From NCBI GenBank assembly GCA_021464415.1, contig CM038470.1:29941774-30005773 (forward strand): a DNA stretch of 64,000 nt, in the 5' to 3' direction. Under the pieces are notes generated by a model. That model was not told the DNA's origin. It did no database searches and saw only the letters and a program-made list of their open reading frames with translations. Position 1 is the stretch's first letter. The number at the start of each line of letters is the position of its first letter. Shown in pieces: positions 45,501 to 56,315 of the stretch. Origin of the DNA: Lonicera japonica. Taxonomy: Eukaryota > Streptophyta > Magnoliopsida > Dipsacales > Caprifoliaceae. Position numbers and translations under genes: made by a program.

Positions 45501-48500
45501 TCAATGAAACAGCTGCCGTCAAACTCATAAAAACTTTCATTATAGACGTCTTTGGCAATTGTTGTTTTTCCAACTCCGCCCATCCCATAGATCCCAACCA
45601 TGCGGACGTCATAAGATCCAATCTTCAGCAATGATTTTATCTCTTGAGTACGAGAAGCTAATCCAACTGGGTGCTTGGCAACATGCAAGCATTTGTTTTT
45701 AACTATGTTTAGGACTGCCCCGACAATGTGGTCGATCGCTTTGCTTTCAGAATCACCACTATTGATTCAACAAGAAAATAAAATCAAATAAAAAGTTAAA
45801 GCAGAAAACTATTGCAATGAAACACAAAAGGTCTGAGGATCCATGTATCGTGTATTGAGGAACAGTCTTCTCCCCATTAGAATGAAATCACGACCATGTG
45901 ATGATTGCAGAAAGCATATAGGCAACTTGAATCTGATATTGAAACACTAGGAAACTACATTTAAAGATACTGCTGTCTAATTCTCACTGTGTATACTTGT
46001 TCCTTGAAGGACTTGTGTATCATGGTAGTTTGAGAATTTGTGCCATAAAATCAGTAAATATTCACTGCCACTGCGTAGTCTGCTCAAATCAATTGTTTCT
46101 CCTGTTATTTTTCCTTGTGTTATTAAATGGAGCTTTAAATATTAATTCGTGAGAACAAAAATTGCTTCCTATCTGAATTTGGATTGCAGAACTCGAATTG
46201 ACTTATTCATAAATCTAGGATTTGAAAATCACTTACTTGAAATTACAAAAAATTCAAATATTGTGTTTGGTTAACTAATATATAGAATTTGTTTTCTAAA
46301 TCCAAATATTTATTTGCTAAAGATTATATTTCATTGGTATGCTATATTTATTTTTAGCATAGCGTAAGTAATATAAATTTAATTTTAGCATAGCGTAAAA
46401 AAGTTGTTGAATCATTAACAACACTACTTATTTATTATATTTTTTAAAAGAAAATAAAAATTAATTCACTATAAAAAAATTACGAACATATAGCTAGATA
46501 ACATCTTGCCATAAATTTTACCATGGGTATCGACCTCATTACAAATTTGCCGTTACCATTGTGGGTACAGTGAACTCATGTTATCTATAATAACAAAGAA
46601 GAGTGCATTTTGAACTCAGTGAGAATCCCGCCCATTGTTTGGCGTGATCTGGGCCGTCCGAATTTTGGGATATTGGTGGCCGTTGGTTTCCTAATACGCA
46701 TACTATCAATAAAATACAAGTCTCATTCTCTCTTCTTCCCTCACGCTGCTCTGTCTCGCTCTGGCCGATCGCCACCATACAACGACAATGTTCAGCTTCT
46801 CTAGGGTACATAGTGCTCTCCCTCTCTCTTCATTCTCTGCATCTACTCTACCATCTGATTTAGGGCTTTCTAAACCTGAAGTGTTTTGATTTTGGCTCTG
46901 ACTCTTCATTCTTCCCCATCTCTTATTCTAAGATTGATCTATTTGATTTAGGGCTTTTTAAACTAGATGTATTTGCATCTTAGGCTTTTTTTTATTGTCT
47001 CTCTTCACTTTTTATGTTTGGTTCCTCTTAACTCAGCCTGTAATCTCTATTCTCACCTTGCATTTAGCCACCATCAAATAGATTTTCTAAACACGGCTCC
47101 AAAATAGGGTCTTTATTTATTTTTGTGGTCCAAAAGGTTTTTAGTTCTGAACTAAGGTTTTTAGTTCTGAACTTTGGCTTTTTAGAATTTAAGCCTCACA
47201 ACTAGGGAGTTCGAACTTGGTTTTTGGTTCTAATTACAGCTTCTTATTTTATACTTGCCCCTGTTTGATTTCATTGTAATTTAATTCCTTCAACATATGG
47301 AAGATCCGAGGCTTGCACTTAGAACCACTCACAGCTTGGTATACACTTCCTTTAGGAAGTCTTTTGTTTTTTACTTACTTTTTTGGATATTCTGGATGAA
47401 GCTAATGCAAAATAATTTCTTTTTTTACTGTTATACGGTTCTGATCGATCAATGATAATCAATTAATTTTTTATTTTTTTTTTTGTGGTAAACTATGAAT
47501 TTTAAAATTAGGTCACATACTGTCATTTTTTCCTCAAATAACACAATAACCAATTTAGCTTTTGTAATCATGCTCCCTGTCTCAATAGCAGAAGCAAAAA
47601 AAGGAAATTTTAGAATATCAACAGTCAACATGGTTGAATTTGCAAATTAATGTGGTGAGATGGCTGATTGTGTGAATTTGTTTGTATTTTAGGTAACGAC
47701 CAATTACCGGAATATTATTAGCATGTAGAGGATTTCAATGGGCCAAAACACGGAGTATGTAATTGATGATGGGTATATTTTGCTTTCATGAAAACCAATA
47801 ATATCTTTGCATTTGGGTATATCTATCAGACAAGCTTTGGGATATCAAAATTGCATCACATGAACTGTATAAGCAGGTGGGAGGTTTTATATAAATGTTA
47901 ATGAAATCTCTCCAAATTTATTTGTTTTATTTTGGTTTGCATCTGATACCAGCTATGATCAAACATGTTCATCATGAAACTAGACGAAAATTGCACTGTG
48001 TTTTAGGTAATTGTAGCCATATTATGCCTTTTAATATTTTTTTTGGAGCTTTTCTTTTTATACAAAATTAAGAGTAAATTGATAATCGAGGTGCAGAGTT
48101 GGGGCGCACTATGTTTTTTTGCTTGGGAACCCCAAGTTTGCTTCTCTCTCACTGGAAGGCCGAACACTGAGTTTGTCTGTGTACCACATGGGTCTTAGTT
48201 GCACATAATTGAGAAATGCTCTCCAATCATGAATTTTCCTCAAATATGGGGATAAGTTTCAAGTCATAAGGAAGAAATCAAACTCTAATTTTGAGGTGTG
48301 CGCAAAAGTATGTCTTTTTATCTGAAATGGTGGGAGTAATAAGATTTAAGTTGACATGCATTGCTTTGATGTATGTCTCTGTTTGATTTACTTGCCCCAA
48401 ATTTATGTTTTGATGTCGGTCTCTGTTTTACTTAGTTTCCCCAAATTTATTTTTTGATGTCTATTTTCAGATTGCAGGTACCAAGAGAGGATTTTCTTTT

Positions 48501-51500
48501 AGTCTAATTGAAATATACATGTCATATTGAAACTTTCTTTTAACCAAATCAAGATTTCAATTCGATTAACAGTGTAATTATGCAGGTGTTTTGAAGAAAA
48601 ATGCAAAGTAATGTAAGTTTACAAGATGCTTGCCCGCTATTTGTCTATCTCTCTCGATGTGATTCACATAAACAAGTTTTATATATATCTATTGCACATT
48701 ACGTGTATCTCTCTATTTGTACACGTTATTTAATCTTTCCTCTTCTTGGACATTCTCATTTGTGTTATTTTGTTTATTTCACCAAGCAAATTCTAGATTA
48801 GCAAATTTTGGTTTTTAAATTCAAAAACAAAATTGTTAAGAGTGTGTTTCTTTGAGATAAACAAGCAAAAGGGAGTTTCTAGGCAAGATTTTTCAACTGA
48901 TTGTTTTTAGTTTTAAGGATTTGTTATTAATATTATTATCTATGCACAGTTATGCTTACACAACTTTGTTTATAATGCTAAATTTTTATATGTCTGTGCT
49001 GGAGTTTTGAATGCCGTGGCTATTTTATCTCTATTCTCGACAGGAGAAGGTGAAGGTGAAGGTGACGATCCCCGAAGCACTGTCACACTGGTATTGCTAT
49101 TAATATGCATATGCACTTCTCCCTCCTTTATCTCTACGATTTAGGGCTTCTAATATACAAAGAGTGGACTAGAGTGAGAATTGATCCCGTGGCGGCAAAA
49201 CTACGAGAACGATCAATTGCTCGAAGACCGTTCTTGAATTTGGAATACGCACCGCAATGGCCGTGACAACTGTGATTTTCTATGTTATGTCTATTGCTTT
49301 GTACTATTATCCTTATTCTCTCAGGCCTAAGCTCTATAATTTAGGGATTTTCTTTTTGTCACGGTTCAATTTATGCTTGAAATTGCTAATATTCTGAAAG
49401 TGTTTATTTTGATTAAAGAATAGCATAATTTGCAAATGATGCAATTTGTTCACCATAGTGATATGTAAGGTTGACCGTTTTTCCCTTTTCTCGGCTGTTA
49501 ATTATGTTTCCCCTTCTTTCTATATTTCTTGCAATTGGAGTTCAAATTATCTCAATCTTTCTTCAGCATTTTGTGTATCTACATGATTCACGGTCAGATT
49601 GAATTAGTAAAATTTGGGCTATGTCATAATTTGCTGAAAATACTTGATTCGTCTCCAAAAATTTGGAATTATAGGTCCACAATTTTTTTTATTATATGCA
49701 TCAATTGAATGAATTCAAAACTCTGAATATTTTTGCGTTTTTATTGATTGGGCTTATTTCATACTTATTAGCAAAACTAAAGGATATTTAAATCATTGGA
49801 TTTCTTTTCTTTTCTTTTCTTTTCTTTTTATGTTTGTTTTCTTTAATTTTTCTATTGCCAGGTTGACATTTCACCAATTTGTGTACTGCCCAACTGATAT
49901 CTGCATCTACAAGGTTTGGTTAATTTCTATGTGGATATTACGAATTTTCCGCAACAATCAATAAGGGGCTAATATAATTTTTTGGTTTGTGCCAATAGGA
50001 ATACTGCCTTGATCTAATATTATGTGTTTTTCTTGCAGGAACACAAATATATCATTTTGTTTTAGATTCCTTATGATTATAAATGCACTATTCGGTAAAT
50101 TATACTTCTTTTTTCTTAAATTAAGAGTTCATTTTTGAAATTTATGTATCGATGGTGTGGTGTTGAGATTGTTGCTTTTTCTAAGCAGCTTCTGCTAATG
50201 GTGTAATTCTTTTTTACACCATTTTCATTTTTTTAAGCTAGAATTTTGTGCGTAGATAAAAGATCAAATATGTGTTTTATTAAATGCAAAGTATAGATCT
50301 ACATACATGTAGTCATTCATTTGCCTATTTTAACTCAAGTATAGCTGTTTCTCTATATATAGGTTTCTCATTTATATTTATTTTGTTTATTCCGAAGATT
50401 TTAGATTTAAGGGCCATATTTCCTGCTTTTTGCCTATTTGGTTTTGAAAAAATAAAATTGTTAAAGAAAGTCTATAGGGTTTTTGATAGAAAACAAATAA
50501 AAAGGAGTTTCTAGCCACAAAGTTTCAACTGGACTGTTCTTAATTGTGTAGGTACGTAATTAACTTTTATGTAAAATTGCACTTATCAATTTCATTTATA
50601 ATGCTCAATTAGCCCATGCCTTTGTTGGATTTTGGAATGCTTTAGTAATAGAAAGATGCAAAACTTCAAACTCTCTTCTCCTAAGGGCTGTAGTTGAAAT
50701 CACATAGATTTTTAGTTTTCTGAAGGGAATAAAATTTTGTTATTTTCAAAATACTTAAAACTTATTTCAATATTTTAAGAAAATCAGACCATTTTTTAAC
50801 GGTACCCATGGTCAATCATCATCATTGGCTTTATCTTTTCTTTCCAAAATAAATTTTTTTTATGTCATTGTTAGTTTATTTTATAGTTTTGTTAATAGTT
50901 ACACAATTAATACTGCAATGCCATCGGCACGGGTTACCCCTAGTATTTTACATTGAGACTAATTAATAATATTTAATTAAAAGTTAATCATTATTATTAT
51001 CCTGATGAAAAGATTCAAAATCAATTTATTTCTAAATAATTAACACCTCCTTCCCTAAGATTAGAAAAGTTATGATTTGAGGTTACAGATCCAAATTTCA
51101 AGCCAATATCCCCCAAATCCGAAACCAAAACACACAGAATCATCGTAAATAAAAAACTATTTTCCAATTAAACAATTTTTTACCAAAAAAAAAAAAAAAA
51201 TGTGCAAGCTCACCTGTCACTGATAACCAGGCCTGCTAAGTCTGCAGTTTTTCTTAGGGCAGATCTCCAGATCCCCACTTTTTCTACACTATGATCTAGT
51301 TCGTGTATTTGAAGAGCTTCTCCAAAACTGCCGTTTAGCTTACGTAAATCAGAGGGATCAACCTTATAAAATACAGGAATTACAGTTCGACCGCGTACAA
51401 ATCTGCATTCGTCGATCTTCACTAACTCGTCAAGGCACCATGTGGACCTAGCGTAGTTTTCCGAGAAAACAACAATTGAAACCCTAGCATTTTCTATTGC

Positions 51501-51689
51501 TTTCATCAGTTCGAAATTGATATTTTGGCCTTTCTCTATTCTCTCATCATCCCTAAATGTGTAAATTCCAGACCGACCCAAAGCGGTATAGAGATGATCG
51601 GTGAAATTGTTGCGCGTATCTTCACCTCTAAAGCTCAATATCACGTCATAGTTCCAACTTCCATTAAAAGATTCAGGATAAAAAGCCAT
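41354..51689 (-). CDS. TIR-NB-ARC-LRR (TNL) disease-resistance receptor, apparently intact
   Basis: Exons: 51689-51214, 45758-44648, 43854-43579, 43460-42543, 41980-41354. All GT..AG junctions keep frame, giving about 1135 residues, normal for the family. The ATG at 51689 has good context (CCCATGGCT). The TIR domain (residues 14-150) has 'DVILSFRGEDTR' and the putative NADase Glu in 'WCLDELVKI' (Glu88). NB-ARC has the P-loop 'GMGGVGKTT' (about 217-225), kinase-2 'LIILDD', RNBS-B 'GSRIIMTTRD', 'GLPLALEVLGSHL', and MHN (about 489) in place of MHD. Then come 'GTKVIEGVV' and LRRs (exons 3-4), and a C-terminal jelly-roll-type (C-JID) domain in exon 5 with 'TRFDIPDWFSHQ'. Intracellular receptor for pathogen effectors. 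Expression and splicing are not tested. Confidence 0.9.
42502..42542. repeat. (GT)n(GA)n microsatellite at the TNL exon 4 donor site
   Basis: GT repeats (42502-42517) and GA repeats (to 42540) run up to the splice donor. In gene orientation exon 4 ends CAG at 42543 and the intron begins GTTCTCTCTC, continuing as CT then CA repeats. The donor lacks the usual A or G at +3 and G at +5. Confidence 0.85.
43959..44586. mobile_element. Tourist-type MITE in TNL intron 2, 628 bp
   Basis: The left end GGCTCGTTTGGTTCAAG matches the inverse of the right end GGCTTGTTTGGTTCGAG. Both flanks are TTA (43956-43958, 44587-44589), the PIF/Harbinger target site. Without it, intron 2 (43855-44647) would be about 165 bp. 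Splice sites are untouched. Confidence 0.85.
46584..50943 (+). mobile_element. Non-autonomous Helitron in TNL intron 1, 4.36 kb
   Basis: The 5' end TCTATAATAAC follows an A (46583). The 3' end is a small hairpin (TGCC-ATC-GGCA) followed by CGGGTTACCCCTAG and a T (50944), matching Helitron 5'-TC, 3'-hairpin-CTRR and insertion between A and T. No Rep/helicase ORF is seen. The interior holds promoter-like and exon-like captured sequence (46700-46870, 49044-49090) and a diverged internal duplication. Intron 1 (45759-51213) would be about 1.1 kb without it. The 5' end is less certain than the 3' end. Confidence 0.7.
48595..50645 (+). repeat. Diverged internal duplication within the Helitron
   Basis: About 48595-49020 and 50280-50645 share a common order of words (ATGCAAAGTA, TTATTTTGTTTATT, GGAGTTTCTAG, TTTATAATGCT, TTTTGAATGC). 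A pyrimidine microsatellite (TTTTC)n lies between them at 49801-49829. Confidence 0.6.
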
Positions 51690-51846
51690 GGGAGAAGCAC
51701 CAGAAGAAGATGATGAGATCAAATCGAAGCAATGTACGTAAATCTGCCGGTCAGGGTTTTCTTTTTTGGTTGAAGTTCAGTTTATTCAAACAAGCACGCG
51801 TACACGCATCTTGAAAGGCAATTGCCCTCTCTATCTATATTATAGG
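51690..51846 (-). promoter_or_regulatory. TNL 5' flank ending in the Helitron terminus
   Basis: Only 145 bp separate the ATG from the Helitron end at 51834. On the minus strand the Helitron terminus reads CTATAATATAGA (about 51834-51846), TATA-like and correctly placed to serve the TNL gene. No other TATA box was seen in between. Promoter use is inferred. Confidence 0.4.
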
Positions 51847-53382
51847 GGGCCATTATTTACGCCCCATTTATGTCACTAACATTATCATTATCACAAACAT
51901 CCTTCAAATGCCAATTTTTAATCGCAAACACCTATCACCTAATTAAAAGTTAATACAAACTTTAATTAAAAGTTAATACAAACTTTAATTAAAAATAAAA
52001 TTACTTAATGTTGATTAACATTGAAAGAGAAGAAGATTTCTCACCTTTTCCTGCTCGTCTCTCACTTAATGATAGGTGAGTGAATTTATACATACTCACC
52101 CCACATTAAGTGAATGTGTTATAAGTGACTCACCTAATATAAAATAATAGAGTATAGTTTAGGTGAGTGGATTCACACACACTCACCCCACATTAGGTGA
52201 ATGTGTTGTAAGTAACTCGCCTAATAACATAAATTCATCTCACATGGGGTGAGTGTGTCTGTACACACTCGCCTTATTTAAGGAGAGTTGTAACTAGATT
52301 ATTCTCCTTATATAAAGCGAGTCAAGCCTAAACAGAACCCGTTTTATACTCTGTTTTGGGGACATCTTTGTTTCAATTTGAATGTTGTAGAATGATATAT
52401 GAAAGCATATACACATTAATACACCAATAATAATAATTATAATACATCTCATTTTAGAGTGAAATTTTATCACCAACTTTGTTTTGAACTACCATCTCAT
52501 GAACATTGCTTCTTGCATAATCCAAGCTTCAAATACTTCATATTGTACTTGAAGAGCTCATGATACAGAAGTGAGTCTCTTCTCTCTATCTTTTTACTTG
52601 AAACAATTAAATGGGGGGAAATGAGAGATATATGTTTACTTATTTGAGTTAATGTTTAATTAGTTTACATATAAATAAGTTAAGTAATGGTTAAGTGAGA
52701 GGGTGTTTGTGACAAAAAAGTGAGGTGTTGAAAAATGAGTTTTATCAAATTAGAGATGGTAAAAAAATTGGGAGGTGTAAATAATAGCAATTATAAAACA
52801 CCATCTTTAACGATTTATTAATAGTTAAAAATATACGTATTATGGTGTACATTAATTCTACACCATTAAATGAGTTTTATACACAGATCAAGATGTCAAA
52901 ATTAAAACACTCACACCAATAACATACACACAATAAACTCTCACATACTAATATTTGTCTGCATTAAAAATGACATAACTTAAGATCAATTAAACAATAT
53001 CCATTATGACTATATAATTATGCCAAAAAAAATCAAGAAAAAATTATTGTGTAACATTTAAGGACGTACGTTATGTGTTAGTACATTATTAGGTCATCTC
53101 AATCTATCATTTTTAGATGTACATTACGTGGTTGGATTATGATTAAAAGACTCTATAAAAAATAAGAAACAAGTCTGTCCAATCCGGTATACTTTTAGTT
53201 TTTTCAGCATGATGATATATTAAACTTACGTTTCAGTTGTTCACAACGTTAAACTAGACTAGACAATGGACTTAAAATAAACCGATTAACTTTGTCAATT
53301 TAAATTCGTCACACATTAAGTTTTTAACCTATTATTAATTTTTTTTTATTTCACTGTGCCGGACGGCACGGGTATACCCTAG
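51834..53382 (+). mobile_element. Non-autonomous Helitron upstream of the TNL gene, 1549 bp
   Basis: The 5' end TCTATATTATAG follows an A (51833). The 3' end has a perfect 6-bp hairpin GTGCCG-GA-CGGCAC followed by GGGTATACCCTAG and a T (53383). The 3' end closely resembles that of the intron-1 Helitron, so both belong to one family. Interior repeats of about 66 bp (52072-52140, 52158-52225) each start AGGTGAGTG and end in an ACTC.CCT word, giving them an inverted-repeat character. No coding capacity. Confidence 0.8.
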
Positions 53383-53552
53383 TCCAGGAAATAATATAGC
53401 AACAACAGCAAGACTCTCCCGTCAACTCCCTGCAAGTCATTTTAGCAATTTCGCCAAAAAAAATAAAAAGACCTAAAATTTCTTTTGCTTCACAAAAATG
53501 TGGCAAAATAATTTGGTTCTAACTAACACAATCACTTTAAAAAAATTAAGTG

Positions 53553-53965
53553 TTAAAAAAAAATTCAAAGTCAGCAACACACTCCCAAAAACATTTATAA
53601 TTTTCATTTCTACAATAATTGTCTCTTATTACGTCCTATTTGGTATCACAGCCTCATGTTATTTTTGTCCTCTTTTGCTCTTTTGTTGTAGACAAGGCAT
53701 AGTTCAGAGTCGCGGTTTCAAAAGTCAACTCGGGCACTCAATTTTTTACTCGAATATCGGTATTGTGTAAAAAAAAATTCAAAGTCAGCGACACACTCCC
53801 AAAAACATTTTATTTTGTCTCGTTACGTCCTATTTGGTATCACAGCCTTATGCTATTTTTTTCCTCTTTTGCTCTCTTGTTGTAAACAAGGCATAGTTCA
53901 AAGTCGCGGTTTCAGAAGTCAACTCGGGCACTCAATTTTTAACTCGAATATCGGTATCGGTTTCG
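53553..53965 (+). repeat. Tandem duplication spanning the end of the hAT-like element
   Basis: Two adjacent copies of a unit of about 205-215 bp (53553-53763 and about 53770-53965). Each includes TTTGGTATCACAGCC (tRNA-Met-site-like), the flank AGACAAGG/AAACAAGG, and the element terminus CATAGTTCA.AGTCGCGG. Confidence 0.85.
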
Positions 53966-55146
53966 GCGATATGAACCGATTTATTATTTAAGAAGCCTAA
54001 AAAATTACAAAAAAATATAGAAATATTCTAAAGTATGAGATTAATAAGATGGATCAATTAGATAAGTATAATAACATTATCTAATACAAATTACATATCT
54101 ACATCAAAATACAATCATCTTGTCGCACTTGGTAATAAAATATTACATCATAATTCAATAAATATATAACAATACAATCTTATAAAGTACAAATATCTTA
54201 AATATAAAGTTCAATTAGGCCTAGAATAAAGATATAGATTATAATTATCATCATTACTTAAGGACTCTAGTGATGAGTAATAAGGATATAAAGGAGGTTG
54301 GAAATTGGCACTTGTGGGGTAAGGATGAGAGAAATGACTAGATGACCCGTAATCAGGAAAATTTGGTTGGCCATGGTGATGATAGTACCCAAATCCCTGA
54401 TAATCGCTGCTACTTGAAGATCTATCATGATACGTTCCACGACCACTTCCATAATAACCACCACCACAAACAACAATACTATTATTTGATCCCCCACTAC
54501 TTGCATAATCTTGTGCAAAACCTCCATAACCAGTGCCAAAACCATAACTAGTGTTGGCCTAAGTTTAAATTCTGCAATTGATCATCAATGCGCCGATAGC
54601 TTTATGAATGAGGATCATAGCTATTAGAATACTCATCATAACTAGAGAACCTAGTTAAATCTGCTAGATGCCTATGCTTCTTTTACTTTATTTTTTTCCT
54701 TACTTATTTTCTTCTTTCTTTTCTTCCTTCTTCTAATCTTCTCTTTTTTAGGATTAAGTCAATTTAATTAAGCAAAGATTAATAAATTATTTTAGAACAA
54801 TTGAACAAATCGATATTTTTTTTAAGAGTTGCTAATTTAATTAAATAAAGATTAACAAATTATTTTGAAACAAATCAACATTTTTTTTTTCAATAAATAC
54901 CAATTTACACTTCAAGTCTATAAAGTCCAACATGGAGTAATTTTTTTTTTTAACTTTAGTCACTTTATTCAATTATTCAATATCGGTGAAATAACGGCAA
55001 CTCGGTGTGATTTCGGTAAAAATATCGATGATATTTTAAAATACCGCGATTTTAATCATATCAGGTCATAATAGTGGTTGGGCACCCCCTATTCTAACTC
55101 GGTATCGACCATCTTGGATCGGTTTCGGCCGATACTTTGAACCATG
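53698..55146 (-). mobile_element. hAT-like element with transposase C-terminal remnant
   Basis: The left terminus CATAGTTCAGAGT (53698) and the inverse of the right terminus CATGGTTCAAAGT are inverted repeats. AGACAAGG flanks both outer ends (53690-53697, 55147-55154), a perfect 8-bp duplication. On the minus strand (about 54690-54265) a Gly/Tyr/Ser-rich frame reads pieces such as 'ADLTRFSSYDEYSN', 'RRIDDQLQNLNLGQ' and 'GFGTGYGGFAQDY', resembling the low-complexity tails of plant hAT transposases. Frameshifts and stops break it. A deletion derivative is likely. Confidence 0.65.
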
Positions 55147-55154
55147 AGACAAGG

Positions 55155-55679
55155 CTATATTTGAGATGATTGTTTTATCCTACGGTCCGTATAGATCAAG
55201 GGAATGAGAATGAAAGGAAAGAAAAAGAGAAGAAATAATTACATTTCACTCGTTTAAATATATTTATGAGAGGAAGTGTAGATGGAAGAGGACGTGGAGA
55301 GAAACAGAGAAAATATGAGGGAATGTCAATCCCCTATATTCTTTTATTTTATTTCCTTTTAATATTGGGAGGATTCGGACGGAAATAAAAAGGTTTTCAT
55401 AAATTATTTACATTATTTCAAATTTAACCATAATTTATTAACAATATATTAAATTACATTCATTTTTCGATTTCTCTAATGAGTTTGAGTACTGGTGCCG
55501 GTAATGATGTTGGTAATGAGTTTGAGTACCGGTGCCGTACCAAATAAATTCGGTTGGTATTGTACCATTACCAAATTTCGGTATAATTTGGTAATGATTC
55601 GGTTTGGTACGGTTGGTACGGTATTATTGGTATATTTTCCCATCCCTAGTTGACATTGCAAATATCTCCATTTTCTCCG
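55155..55679. other. Intergenic DNA with a GGTACC-rich patch
   Basis: No gene is supported. At 55485-55640 words such as TACCGGTGCCG and GGTTGGTACGGT are repeated irregularly, perhaps the end of an unrecognised MITE. Confidence 0.4.
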
Positions 55680-56315
55680 ACCACCTCTATTGATTCTGAT
55701 AATCACCACCATTTTTTTTGGCCATATATGTTTTTTTGTGTTTTCTTCTTTAATCATCACCATAGTTTCACCTTTTCATCATCCTCACCATAACTCCACC
55801 TTTTCACCTCCATTGATTCTGGCCATCACTACCATTTTCTCCGGCCATCTCCATTTTTCTTATTTTCTTCTTTAATCATCATCATAGCTCCACCTTTTCA
55901 CCTCTATTGATTCCAACCATCATCACCATTTTCTACAACCATCTCCATTTTTTCTTATTTTCTTCTTTAATCATCACTATAACTCCACCTTTTCATCATT
56001 GTCACCGTAACTCCACCTTTTCACACCATTAATTCCATCCACCACCACCGCCCATTTTCTCTGGCCATCTCTATTTTCTCCGACCATCTTCATTTTTTTT
56101 TCTTCTTTAATCATTACCATAGCTCCACCTTTTCATCATTGTTCATCGTAGCTCCACTTTTTCACCTCCATTGATTCCGGCCATTATCACCATTTTCTCC
56201 GACCATCTCCGACCATCTCCATTTTTTCTTATTTTCTTATTTAATCATCACCATAGCTCCACCTTTTCATCATCTTCACGTAGCTCCACCTTTTCACCTC
56301 CATTGATTCCGGCCA
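55680..56315. repeat. Minisatellite of about 126 bp, left part
   Basis: Imperfect tandem copies built from TTCTTTAATCATCACCATAG, CTCCACCTTTTCA and ATTCCGGCCATCACCACC. About five copies lie on this side of the solo LTR and three on the other (57976-58290). Unit length varies because of internal deletions. Confidence 0.85.

Noticed and set aside
54267..54545. A hydrophobic minus-strand frame of 92 codons rich in Val and Ile, as if a membrane protein
   Set aside because: The adjacent minus frame gives a Gly/Tyr/Ser-rich transposase-like tail; the hydrophobic frame is its shadow.
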